This document shows, piece after piece, positions 16,554 through 24,600 of a stretch of 32,239 bases of DNA; the first letter of the stretch is position 1; every line of letters starts with the position of its first letter. Source of the DNA: a virus; the IMG/VR virus record IMGVR_UViG_3300008217_002327, positions 1 through 32,239 of that record; one strand, 5' to 3'. A model generated the notes under the pieces. It saw only the letters and a program-made list of their open reading frames with translations, had not been told where the DNA came from and made no database searches. The translations under genes were made by a program, and so were the position numbers.

Positions 16554-18170
16554 CTAAGTTAATTTTTGTACACGCTTTACAAGAAAACTTCCTCTGTTCT
16601 TATCCCGATCTCCCCGCAAAAGTAAAATGTTATTTATTTTAATGTCGTTTTTATACTTATCCCAGGAGTCTGAGAATAGAGTTACGCTGTCTAAAGAACA
16701 GGTTCCATCGCTGACCTTGAGGAAGGCCATTTTTTGCCCCTTGCTCTTTCCATTCTTAATCTTCCACTCTCTAACATCGTTTATTTTTACAGCCATAGCT
16801 ATTGACGACGAGGTAAATCCTTCGGCATATTCAAGGCAGGTGCAGTTAGCGTCTCCGACATCATACTCGTCGATCTCGGTACAGGTGAGTTCGATGCCTA
16901 GAAGGTCACGCTCTTGCTTAGCTTTCCACGAAGGAGAGTCTTTTAGAGCATACGGAGGATTGTCAAGTGAGGTAATGGCCCCTTTAAACAACTCAATAAA
17001 TTTATCGGTATGTGCGGTACGACGCTCATTAGGTATCTTTTCGCTCAGTATCTCTTCTAGGCCACCCTTAAGTGTAACCTGCTCAGTGCTAGCTAAAAAC
17101 TTATAGTCCGACTCTCTGAAGTCTCTATATAGCTCCAAGTCGTAGAGCATCTTCATCCTAGATACTTTATAACAATCAAGTGCTCCTGCTGTAATCATGG
17201 CCTGGAAAGAGTCATATTTAATATGTCTTCCTAGCTTCATTAGGAATTGATCCCAAGTGAAGGTAGACAGGTCATAGTTGTTTTCTCTAACTATATCTCT
17301 TAGCTGATAAAATACTGAGTCTCCAACCCTCTTGATATTAGCCAGTCCATAAGTGGGCTTATCATTAAGTAGCTTAAAGGTTTTATTCATATTCAAGATG
17401 CTGGGCGGCATAATCTCGATGTTCATAATCTTAGCATTATTAACCAAGTCCTGAATTTCCTCCTGCGGCCTTTGCTTACCCTTGGCATGACGCAGCCATG
17501 AAGTAAAGAAAGCGAGTGGGAAGTGGGCCTTGATTACTGCGGTTAGGTATCCGTTGTGAGCATAGCAGACGGCGTGGGATTTATTAAAAGAATACTTTTG
17601 AGACTTTTCGATCCAGCTAAAGATTTCCTTAGCATCTTCTCGTGACACCACACCGTTGGCCTCTGCCTTGTCAATGAACTCGTTCTTGATCTGTGCCATT
17701 AGCTCTACCTTCTTTTTGCCAATAGCTCGCCTCAATATCTCTGCCTCTTGCAGATTGTATCCAGCGATGTCTTTGGCAATAGCTAGGGCTTCTTCTTGAT
17801 AAACAAGAATACCATAGGTACTTTCCAGTAGAGGCTCTAGTGCGGGATGCAAGTATTCTACGAGGTCTAATCCATGCTTGCGGTCGATATAGTGATCCGT
17901 GAGAGACTTACCAGCTACTACATTATCCTTAGTTCCAGGGCGGATAATGGCTGACAGGTCTGCCAACTCTTCCATGTTATTAGGTTGAGTTTTTGCGGCG
18001 TAGCTTTGACCAAGGTTTGAATCAAGCTGAAAAATACCCTTGGTATTGCCTTGACTAATCATATCCCATGTAGCGGGACAGTCAAAGCGGATTTTATCTA
18101 GATAAGGCTCAAAAATAGGATTGCCCTTATCGTTCAATTCAAATTTACAACCGCAGGGAAACTCTTTCAC
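16554..18170 (-). CDS. dnaE: DNA polymerase III alpha (DnaE-like), C-terminal half
   Basis: 538 residues, starting at GTG 18170 after AGGAAG. It picks up C-family polymerase where the N-half (19387-21282) stops. KGIFQLDS (44-51), IIRPGT (75-80) and YIDRKHG (94-100) begin the shared part, followed by YGILVYQEE (119-127), LRRAIGKKK (146-154), FNKSHAVCYA (195-204), the helix-hairpin-helix region YGLANIKRVG (274-283) and an OB-fold at ~455-538 (KINDVREWKIKNGKSKG, then VTLFSDSWDKY). It ends right after the OB-fold, so the tau-binding tail of E. coli DnaE appears absent. Residues 1-35 contain an extra CGC-bearing segment. The halves total 1169 residues, close to full-length DnaE. Non-covalent assembly with the N-half is inferred. 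Confidence 0.85.
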   Translation of the reverse strand: MKEFPCGCKFELNDKGNPIFEPYLDKIRFDCPATWDMISQGNTKGIFQLDSNLGQSYAAKTQPNNMEELADLSAIIRPGTKDNVVAGKSLTDHYIDRKHGLDLVEYLHPALEPLLESTYGILVYQEEALAIAKDIAGYNLQEAEILRRAIGKKKVELMAQIKNEFIDKAEANGVVSREDAKEIFSWIEKSQKYSFNKSHAVCYAHNGYLTAVIKAHFPLAFFTSWLRHAKGKQRPQEEIQDLVNNAKIMNIEIMPPSILNMNKTFKLLNDKPTYGLANIKRVGDSVFYQLRDIVRENNYDLSTFTWDQFLMKLGRHIKYDSFQAMITAGALDCYKVSRMKMLYDLELYRDFRESDYKFLASTEQVTLKGGLEEILSEKIPNERRTAHTDKFIELFKGAITSLDNPPYALKDSPSWKAKQERDLLGIELTCTEIDEYDVGDANCTCLEYAEGFTSSSIAMAVKINDVREWKIKNGKSKGQKMAFLKVSDGTCSLDSVTLFSDSWDKYKNDIKINNILLLRGDRDKNRGSFLVKRVQKLT

Positions 18171-18181
18171 GTTCTATCTTC

Positions 18182-18877
18182 CTATACTGCGTGGCTTTTT
18201 TGTTTTGCAAACGAACCCTTAAACTTGCCAATGCTTGCTTGCTTTCTATGGAACTTCATAAATCGAACAAACATCTCGGCTTCTTCGTATACATCGGGTA
18301 GAGCAAGGTGAGCCTGACCCTGAGATGGAATCTTTAAAAAGTCTCGTAGTGTATCCATCTTTAAATCATTAGGCTCATCCAAGTTCTCAAACCACAAAAA
18401 CATTAAATCCATTAAATCAATTTTGGTTACGTGTGAGAACGGCAGCTTGGCTTTATGCTTTTCCGACAAGCGGTTAGCAATTATCAAGTCATACCCTATA
18501 AGATTATACGCCACTGGGATAGGTTGCGGGAACCATTGTCCTGGTCTTTTATCCACATCGTACTTAGCACAGTAGGCACAGAACTGCTTCCATGCGGTTT
18601 TTTGAGCAACCCCTTCCTTCCACCGGTTGACAATGTCTTCATACGAGCAGCCCGCATTATCGGCATGCCACTGGATCGTTTTCTTACGATCATTGTCGAA
18701 ATATTCTTCGCTATCAATTCCTGGGGGCCGCATCAGCACACTGAAAGAATGATCCCTCTTTATTTCAAGAGTGTCTGGATCAATCGGTACTGCCGCTAGC
18801 TCTACCGGATTACATTCATGGGGATTTTTCCCATCCGTTTCAAAGTCAAAGCATATAAACCATCTGCTATTCTTCAT
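18182..18877 (-). CDS. DEDDh 3'-5' exonuclease (proofreading, DnaQ-like)
   Basis: 231 residues. Exo I is FDFETD (Asp11, Glu13), Exo II the AYNLIGYD segment (Asp130), and Exo III HLALPD (190-195), an exact H-x-A-x-x-D. All catalytic positions of the DEDDh class are thus present. It removes mismatched 3' nucleotides and is most likely the proofreader for the split polymerase whose halves flank it (C-half 11 bases downstream). AAGGA precedes ATG 18877, which overlaps the upstream gene by 11 bases. Bacterial epsilon binds polymerase through the PHP domain; whether this does is unknown. A lone host-attack exonuclease is the less likely alternative. Confidence 0.85.
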   Translation of the reverse strand: MKNSRWFICFDFETDGKNPHECNPVELAAVPIDPDTLEIKRDHSFSVLMRPPGIDSEEYFDNDRKKTIQWHADNAGCSYEDIVNRWKEGVAQKTAWKQFCAYCAKYDVDKRPGQWFPQPIPVAYNLIGYDLIIANRLSEKHKAKLPFSHVTKIDLMDLMFLWFENLDEPNDLKMDTLRDFLKIPSQGQAHLALPDVYEEAEMFVRFMKFHRKQASIGKFKGSFAKQKSHAV

Positions 18878-19130
18878 TTATGATATCCTTTTTTAAGATA
18901 GGTCGGTAGACAGAATCTCTCCAGTGTCGGGCAGAATCCCTCCATTCAAAAGAGCCGTCTTTCCAATCTTCGGCCTTTTCAATAATGCTCCAGGCTTCCT
19001 CTAAGCCCTTTATTAGATCATCTATTCTAGATGCAAACGCTTCGGCTAGGTTTGGGTCCATCGGAAGATGCTTAGTGTTAAAATCACGCCAACACTGAGC
19101 AGCTATTTCTTGCGAGACTTCTTTAAACAT
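18867..19130 (-). CDS. Small hypothetical protein between the polymerase halves
   Basis: This 87-residue protein is almost wholly helical and rich in Trp (six), Asp and Glu: IAAQCWRDFNTKH, LIKGLEEAWSIIEKAEDWKDGSFEWRDS and HWRDSVYRPIL. No known motif or membrane segment is visible. An AAGG stands directly before ATG 19130, with AAGGGA further up. It overlaps the exonuclease gene by 11 bases. Its place between polymerase halves and proofreader hints at a replication accessory role, but nothing in the sequence shows one. Confidence 0.65.
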   Translation of the reverse strand: MFKEVSQEIAAQCWRDFNTKHLPMDPNLAEAFASRIDDLIKGLEEAWSIIEKAEDWKDGSFEWRDSARHWRDSVYRPILKKDIINEE

Positions 19131-19166
19131 CCTTACATTCCCTTGAATCTTAGTCGTCCGTGGCGT

Positions 19167-19400
19167 CTAGTCTTCGCAATCCTCACACTCTATCAGCAGT
19201 TCATGGAACCGGATAGACCCTTCTCTATCTTTAATGTGCAGACTCACTGTTCCTGGCTGTGCTTCGATATCACGATCAAGTGAACCACACAGTTCTTCCC
19301 AAGCATCCTTAGTGACTACGATCCTTTTAAGAAAGGGGTAGCCCTGAGACAGCTTCAACATATCAATACGAAACTTTCTAATATTTTCAATCTTCATCAT
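19167..19400 (-). CDS. Small hypothetical protein directly after the polymerase N-half
   Basis: The 77 residues include a helix-loop start (IRKFRIDMLKLSQGYPFLKR), a strand-helix IVVTKDAWEELCGSLD, and a strand pair (GTVSLHIKDREGSIRFHELLI) ending CEDCED. There are two in-frame ATGs (19400 and 19397); the AGGAG just upstream is better spaced for the second. The start overlaps the polymerase N-half's stop by about 14 bases. I recognise no family; the C-terminal CxxC is a single pair and not a full zinc site. A gap of 36 bases with no feature follows. Confidence 0.6.
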   Translation of the reverse strand: MMKIENIRKFRIDMLKLSQGYPFLKRIVVTKDAWEELCGSLDRDIEAQPGTVSLHIKDREGSIRFHELLIECEDCED

Positions 19401-21282
19401 CTTCTCCTGCTATGATTTTAACGGCGTCACTAACTCTATCTAAGGTAGACAACCCTAGACAATCCAATTTTAATAAACTAACCTGTTCACAGTGCGGCCC
19501 TTCAAACCCTGCTAGCATATGCTTTCCGCCCTTGTCTAAGACCATAGGGCAGGAATCACTAATAGGATTAGCAGAGATTACTATACCAGCCGCATGCTTA
19601 CCTGAAATAATTTTAGTTTTTTCTAAACGAATAGCCTGTTCAAAGATACGAGCCATCGGCCCCTCTAGCTTGTGACCGTTGCTTCCCAACTGAACCCAGG
19701 GCTTCAATTGATCTGCCTTATTCTCTAAGGCCCACAATATAGTAGACGAGATGCCATACTCTTGTTTAATGTCTCCCAATTCATCTGAGATTTTACTCTC
19801 GTCTACGATGTGAGAGGTAATAGAGTTCTGTTCGTCAAACGAGATGTTGCCACGAGCAGCCATAACTCGCTTTAACGAGGCTCGACCTTTCAAGGTTTGG
19901 AATGTAATGATCTGAGCCACATTCTCTTTACCATATTTATTTCTAACATATTCTATGATCTCGGGTCTAGCTTCTTTCGGAACATCAAAGTCAATGTCAG
20001 GCCACGAAATATGCCCTGGAGCATTACGTCCTAAGTTATAGAATCGTTCAAAGACTAGGTTGTAGGGAATTGGGTCTACCTGAGTGATGTTTAATAGGTA
20101 TGATACCATACATCCTGCGGCAGAACCTCTACCTGGACCCGTTAAATAGCCCTGGTTTCTGGTAAACTGCAAGATGTCGTCCACTATGAGGAAATAGCTA
20201 GACAGGTTAACTCCAGTAAATACATCTAATTCGTGATTAACACGCTCTCCATATTTTGAAAAGTCCGTAGACAGTGTATTAATATGCCCCATCTTACCTT
20301 CCCATCCCTGACGACAGAGAAAGCGTAGGTAGTCGTTGGGGTCTGAGCCATCGGGACATGTAAACTTGGGAGGATTCGGCGGGGCTAAGATATTATAGTC
20401 CTCACACATATCTGCAATAACGTTTGTATTGGCTAGTTCTTCGTCTGTATGAAACTCTTGCATATCCTCTAGAGATGGGATATGGTAGTTGTCTGACTGG
20501 AAGAACGTTTGGAGGGTACGATTGGCCTTGCCCTCGCTCAGGTCACGCTGCACCTCTCCTATGGTCTTTTTAAAAGAGGTACATAGCAAGACCCTTTGAT
20601 CTTCGGCGTCTTCTCGGGTGCAATAGTGAGCGTCTGGAGTGGCTACACAGGGGATGCCTGTATTCGCAGCGATGTACCTCAGTGCCTTACCCACCATACC
20701 AGCGAAGGTATTTATTTTAGAATCAATAAGTTGTATCTCGATAAAGAAGTTACCCTTGCCGAATACGACTTCTAGATTTTTAGCACAATACATGCCCTTC
20801 TTCATCCAGTCGGGGTCTAGCCTGTCTCCATCAGTAATGGCATTGGCTAGCATTGACCCTAGATGACCGCTAAAAGACACCAAATTCTTCTGACTACCGG
20901 CCTTTGCCAATAGGTCAAGGTCGATTCGGGGGCGATAATAATAGTGTTCTGGGCGATTTGCTGTTGACGATAGGCCAAGCAAGTCTTTCCAACCCTGCTC
21001 ATTTTTAGCTAGCACCACCTGATGATCTAATGCTCTATTTTCCTTGCTTCTATTTAGAACGTCTTCTCTGCACACATACATTTCACAACCAAGAATGGGC
21101 TTTAACCCCTTAGTCTTCATCTTGTCAAAGAAGTCAACTGCGGCACTGACACTTCCGTGGTCCGTGATAGCACAAGCCTTAGAGCCAATCTGCTCAGTAC
21201 GTTCTGCAATATCCTCACACTGGCTCAGGCCATCTAAAAGCGAGTATTCCGAATGTACGTGGAGAGGGGTATAATGCTTCAT
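19387..21282 (-). CDS. dnaE: DNA polymerase III alpha (DnaE-like), N-terminal half
   Basis: 631 residues. A PHP domain fills 1-~290: HVHSEYS at 8-14, ITDHGS at 39-44, GCEMY at 65-69 and TPDAHY at 215-220 keep metal-ligand positions. The palm has GPGRGSAAG (382-390), WPDIDFD (427-433) holding the first two catalytic Asp (431, 433), GKHAAGIVIS (561-570), and LLKLDCLGL (603-611) with the third catalytic Asp at 607. The protein then stops 24 residues later in an acidic tail. In E. coli DnaE the chain would run on into the fingers; here that part is the separate gene at 16554-18170. No intein motif is seen. ATG overlaps the upstream TGA as TGATG. Confidence 0.88.
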   Translation of the reverse strand: MKHYTPLHVHSEYSLLDGLSQCEDIAERTEQIGSKACAITDHGSVSAAVDFFDKMKTKGLKPILGCEMYVCREDVLNRSKENRALDHQVVLAKNEQGWKDLLGLSSTANRPEHYYYRPRIDLDLLAKAGSQKNLVSFSGHLGSMLANAITDGDRLDPDWMKKGMYCAKNLEVVFGKGNFFIEIQLIDSKINTFAGMVGKALRYIAANTGIPCVATPDAHYCTREDAEDQRVLLCTSFKKTIGEVQRDLSEGKANRTLQTFFQSDNYHIPSLEDMQEFHTDEELANTNVIADMCEDYNILAPPNPPKFTCPDGSDPNDYLRFLCRQGWEGKMGHINTLSTDFSKYGERVNHELDVFTGVNLSSYFLIVDDILQFTRNQGYLTGPGRGSAAGCMVSYLLNITQVDPIPYNLVFERFYNLGRNAPGHISWPDIDFDVPKEARPEIIEYVRNKYGKENVAQIITFQTLKGRASLKRVMAARGNISFDEQNSITSHIVDESKISDELGDIKQEYGISSTILWALENKADQLKPWVQLGSNGHKLEGPMARIFEQAIRLEKTKIISGKHAAGIVISANPISDSCPMVLDKGGKHMLAGFEGPHCEQVSLLKLDCLGLSTLDRVSDAVKIIAGEDDED

Positions 21283-22376
21283 CAGTTTTCACCTTTAGGA
21301 TCGTGTACTTTACCCCCACCCTCTCCATACGCACCTTGCACATGGTCGGGATGAACGTAGTTTTCCATGACCCACTCAAGACCTTTCTTGTCAATCATAT
21401 AGCGAACTTGTTCGCACTTTGTCATCGTTTCTTTGTAACGGGTTACTTTGCCAGGACGCTCTTCAATCAGCGGTACTATGTGCGGGGTATCTTCAAAGGT
21501 TGTTTTGCCCGCATGACACAGCTTGGAACATTTCCATACCTGGGAGTAATCCTTCTCACGAATTGTACTCGGCTTTTCTGTATCTCGGATAGCCTCAAAC
21601 CTTTTCTGAATCATTCTTTCTGTTTCTTCTAGGTCAGAGTCTTGGAAGTGGACTGTATACGCACCTCCATCATTAACAAACATGATAGTAACCAAAAAAG
21701 TTGAAACGTGCGGATACATCTGCTTGACAGCATAGTGATACAGGCGAAGCTGTGCGTCCGAGAAAAGCTTGTGCTGATCCTTAGTTTGTCCCGTTGCCCA
21801 GTCCAGGCGTCGTCCAGTTTTCCAATCTATTACTTCATAGACCCCATCGCCCATATCGGAAATTAAGTCAATTGTTCCCTTGAGCCCCAGACTACCTTTC
21901 AATCCTTGCTCTGGATAATCGTACTTGGCCCACTCATGAGGTAGTTCAAAATCGAAGAACGGTTCGGCGTCCACGACATTGAGCTTTCTTGGATCAAGCA
22001 TGCCGTCGTTATATTTCAAGGTTTTCCATGTCCAGCTTACGATGTCTTTAAAGTCTCGGTCTGTCCACTTGTGATGGGCTACGCCCTTAATGTAGTCCTG
22101 ATAGACCCTGGCAGCTACATCGCCCAAATATTCTGGATCATAGTTTGCCGTTTCTACCTCTCCAATATCACCATCAATAATCATAGACTCGCCTTCTTGG
22201 TGAGCCTTCTTACATAGAGCACAAATTTCCAAAACCTTGTGAACGATGCTACCCTTGTCAGCCTTTTTATTTGACGGCCCCTTATAGCCTAGACCATATT
22301 CAAATAGATACTGCATCTCACAGAACCGATGGCAATTAAATGAACTGCTACGGAAATATACAATTGGAATACTCAT
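21282..22376 (-). CDS. RecB/Cas4-like PD-(D/E)XK nuclease with four Cys
   Basis: 364 residues. The RecB-nuclease set is complete: SSSFNCHRFCEMQYLFEYGL near the N-terminus, GSIVHKVLE with His46, GTIDL with Asp170, VIDWKTG with Asp184 and Lys186, and the Q-x-x-x-Y of AQLRLYHYA at 209-213. Cys15, Cys19, Cys283 and Cys287 are placed like the Fe-S ligands of AddB/Cas4-type enzymes, though the spacing is not the standard C-x2-C. It would degrade or resect DNA ends, here likely for recombination or to supply nucleotides. It overlaps the polymerase N-half by one base. No CRISPR array is in the window, so a CRISPR adaptation role is not suggested. Confidence 0.8.
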   Translation of the reverse strand: MSIPIVYFRSSSFNCHRFCEMQYLFEYGLGYKGPSNKKADKGSIVHKVLEICALCKKAHQEGESMIIDGDIGEVETANYDPEYLGDVAARVYQDYIKGVAHHKWTDRDFKDIVSWTWKTLKYNDGMLDPRKLNVVDAEPFFDFELPHEWAKYDYPEQGLKGSLGLKGTIDLISDMGDGVYEVIDWKTGRRLDWATGQTKDQHKLFSDAQLRLYHYAVKQMYPHVSTFLVTIMFVNDGGAYTVHFQDSDLEETERMIQKRFEAIRDTEKPSTIREKDYSQVWKCSKLCHAGKTTFEDTPHIVPLIEERPGKVTRYKETMTKCEQVRYMIDKKGLEWVMENYVHPDHVQGAYGEGGGKVHDPKGEN

Positions 22377-22388
22377 TTATTAATCCTC

Positions 22389-23210
22389 TTAGGAGGGTTC
22401 TTGTGATACAATCAACCGAGGAATGTTCTCGCACCTAAGTCGAGAAATGGCTTGGTAGATAGACGCACATTGCTCCTCTATATTCATTGAGTGGTTCTTA
22501 ATGACCACATCGCACAAGTCAAAGTTAATCTGCTCGCTGGCATGGGTGTCTTTAGACTCGAAAATATCTCGGTCTAGTCCGAGGATGGTAGCACCCGCTT
22601 CTTTTAAGATACTTGTTTCATTTTCAAAGCGGACATCACATATCAATGCTACTTCTGGTTGCTCTCTTTTAATCCTACGAAGTAAGGTATCAACCCATAC
22701 CGTGTCATACATCTTACGAAAGACTTCCGTTCCCATATACTGCAACACTTCACGGATGGTCATATTTCCTGGTATGTGATAGGTCATCCCAAGTTTAGCC
22801 ATAGTGTCCAAATCGACAGAACCGTCGTCAGTTACTCCTGGCATATCCTCCCAAAGCAAGTGAGTTACTTCCTGCTTATCTGAATCCGTTCCATATACCT
22901 TATCCTCTTCCAGTCCCAAGACATCAATAGCAGTACGCTTGAGGGCATCGGCCAAGGCGTATATCTTACAGAATGGACCTATAGACTGGCACAGACCATC
23001 AACATTAACGTAGGGAGGTCTAAACGGAAACCAGTCCATCCCAGGAACGGTTTGCTCCAGTACATCTTGTACTTCTAGCTCGCCAGTAAGTTCATTAATT
23101 CTAATATTCCTAGAAATATTATACTGCTTCAGTTTAAGCATCATAATGAAGTTACAAGCCGTGTTTTTGCCACTTTGCTTTTTACCAGCAAATCCAATTA
23201 TTTGCGTCAT
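22389..23210 (-). CDS. Deoxynucleoside monophosphate kinase
   Basis: 273 residues. IIGFAGKKQSGKNTACNF at 4-21 holds a Walker A loop (GKKQSGKNT). IYALADALKRTAIDVLGL is the substrate-side helix seen in phage dNMP kinases such as T4 gp1, and TIREVLQYMGTEVFRKMYDTVWV and EVALICDVRFENE match the later conserved blocks (the last near the DxRF position). The enzyme phosphorylates dNMPs, perhaps including modified ones, to supply DNA synthesis. ATGA couples it to the gene upstream. The larger size compared with simple kinases comes from an insert at ~35-75. I am fairly sure of the family. Confidence 0.85.
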   Translation of the reverse strand: MTQIIGFAGKKQSGKNTACNFIMMLKLKQYNISRNIRINELTGELEVQDVLEQTVPGMDWFPFRPPYVNVDGLCQSIGPFCKIYALADALKRTAIDVLGLEEDKVYGTDSDKQEVTHLLWEDMPGVTDDGSVDLDTMAKLGMTYHIPGNMTIREVLQYMGTEVFRKMYDTVWVDTLLRRIKREQPEVALICDVRFENETSILKEAGATILGLDRDIFESKDTHASEQINFDLCDVVIKNHSMNIEEQCASIYQAISRLRCENIPRLIVSQEPS

Positions 23211-23440
23211 TTTGTACCTTCCTCCCGCCCAAATGTTTCGCGTAGAATATCTAGACGGTCTTTAGCATCAACTAGCTGATCGAGTGCTTCGTCAAGGTTC
23301 TTCTGGAAGTCTCCGGTAGAGTGGTCGCCAATTCCTACCGACTTATCTAGCAGTAGGGTCAGAGACATGAGTGCCTTTGATCTGTCGGACTTAGCCTTGT
23401 TTACTAGGTAGTCTAGTGCATGTGTTCTTGTTTCACTCAT
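23207..23440 (-). CDS. Small helical hypothetical protein
   Basis: 77 residues, helical throughout: THALDYLVNKAKSDRSKALMSLTLLL, then LDEALDQLVDAKDRLDIL, with a Gly/His linker at ~37-43. There is no membrane segment and no motif I recognise. ATGA overlaps at both ends (primase upstream, dNMP kinase downstream) make it a genuine member of the replication operon. The two amphipathic helices could form a coiled-coil dimer. Confidence 0.65.
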   Translation of the reverse strand: MSETRTHALDYLVNKAKSDRSKALMSLTLLLDKSVGIGDHSTGDFQKNLDEALDQLVDAKDRLDILRETFGREEGTK

Positions 23441-24600
23441 TGATAATTCTCCTTGGCCAAATCAATATATGGCTTTATATCTTCAGTAATACTGTCTATG
23501 TTTAGGTCCGCTATATCGCCCCCGTCAAAAGAGGGGAAGTATAGGCGGTACGCTTTGCTACACTTCTTAGTAATTTCTTCTGCCGCTCGTTGTCCTGCTT
23601 CGTCGTTATCCATCAAGGCTATAATGGACAATGCTCCTGACTCGTCTATTAATGCTTTCTGAGAGTCGTGTAGCACCGCTCCGAATAGCCCTACGGAATT
23701 ATGTATTCCTGCCTCTTCTAGTCTCCACACATTCCCAGGAGATTCAACTAAAATAATAACTCCAGTTTTCTGGATGTGCTGCTTTGCCTTCCAGTAATTA
23801 TACAAACACTTTTCCTTCTCAAAGCCTTTTGTATGCTTCCACTTTGGAAAAAAATAGCAATCTTTACTAGGATCGTGATAGGACTTACACTCATCGCATA
23901 CTCCAAATATACTACGTCCTGTAAAGCCTATGATATGTTCTCCGCTAGCATCGTATACTGGAACTGTGGCTCGATTATACATGGGCTTTTTATATGTTTT
24001 ACAAGTACCCACATCATAATCATCTAACACTTCAATAGAATATCCCCGCTGCAAGTAATACTGCGAAGGTATATCCACCTTACTCCTATAGAAGTCTTTG
24101 GTAACAATTCCACTAGAGGGAGTATCTTGATGGCTTAAAGTATTAATTAGCTTGCAAAACTCTTGATGGTCTTGACTATGGGTAGCTCCACTGAGCTTAG
24201 AGAATTTTAGATCGAACTTTTCTAATAGAAACTCTACGGTGGCATCGAAAGAAACAGTTCTATCGCCAGCCGATTTCCAGCCGTAGCGAAGGTGAGACAG
24301 ACCGCCTCGGATCATACTCAGGAGAGACGTTCCAAAATGCCTCTCACACTCATGAGTTCGACATTTGTAGTGGACTCTATAGTCGGCGTTATAGTAAAGA
24401 TTCAACGCCGAAGTATTATCGCCGCCATGAATAAAGCACGATGAAAAGATAACCTTTTCTCCACGACGAGACTCCAAGTCAAAGTATTCATATACTTGCT
24501 CGATATTATCTAATACTAGATCAGTAAGCCCGTTTAGCTTCTCTTGATCTTTGTACTTAGAATGGTACGTCTGCTTCTTGTTCTGCATAGTCATCGTCAC
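23437..24600 (-). CDS. DNA primase (CHC2 zinc domain plus TOPRIM)
   Basis: 387 residues from GTG 24600, preferred because AGGA lies six bases upstream; ATGs at 24594 and 24588 are alternatives. The N-terminal zinc site is Cys55-x2-His58 with Cys80 and Cys85 (CRTHEC), the CHC2 type. VPVYDASGEHIIGFTGRSI (212-230) resembles the core entry of DnaG. A second Cys set (234, 237, 247) follows. The TOPRIM part shows ILVESPGNVWRLEEAG (281-297, Glu285) and ALMDNDEAGQRAAEEI (327-342, Asp330 and Asp332). It makes RNA primers for the split polymerase and works with the overlapping helicase gene. No helicase-binding C-domain beyond TOPRIM is evident. Confidence 0.85.
   Translation of the reverse strand: MTMTMQNKKQTYHSKYKDQEKLNGLTDLVLDNIEQVYEYFDLESRRGEKVIFSSCFIHGGDNTSALNLYYNADYRVHYKCRTHECERHFGTSLLSMIRGGLSHLRYGWKSAGDRTVSFDATVEFLLEKFDLKFSKLSGATHSQDHQEFCKLINTLSHQDTPSSGIVTKDFYRSKVDIPSQYYLQRGYSIEVLDDYDVGTCKTYKKPMYNRATVPVYDASGEHIIGFTGRSIFGVCDECKSYHDPSKDCYFFPKWKHTKGFEKEKCLYNYWKAKQHIQKTGVIILVESPGNVWRLEEAGIHNSVGLFGAVLHDSQKALIDESGALSIIALMDNDEAGQRAAEEITKKCSKAYRLYFPSFDGGDIADLNIDSITEDIKPYIDLAKENYQ

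Noticed and set aside
16627-17106. 159-residue + strand frame opposite the polymerase C-half
   Set aside because: It lies opposite the OB-fold and linker region of a gene with clear motifs; composition is Ser/Leu-rich as typical of an antisense shadow.
16554-18170. Polymerase C-half as a pseudogene fragment
   Set aside because: Own GTG start, ribosome site and unbroken frame with all downstream family blocks; the lengths add up to a normal DnaE.
16554-21282. Split intein at the DnaE division
   Set aside because: The N-half ends GEDDED with no intein-type Cys block, and the C-half starts without a terminal His-Asn motif; the break point also fits a plain gene division.
21282-22376. Cas4 as part of a CRISPR system
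   Set aside because: No CRISPR array, Cas1 or Cas2 in the window; the nuclease sits in a replication operon, and such RecB-like nucleases are frequent in phages.
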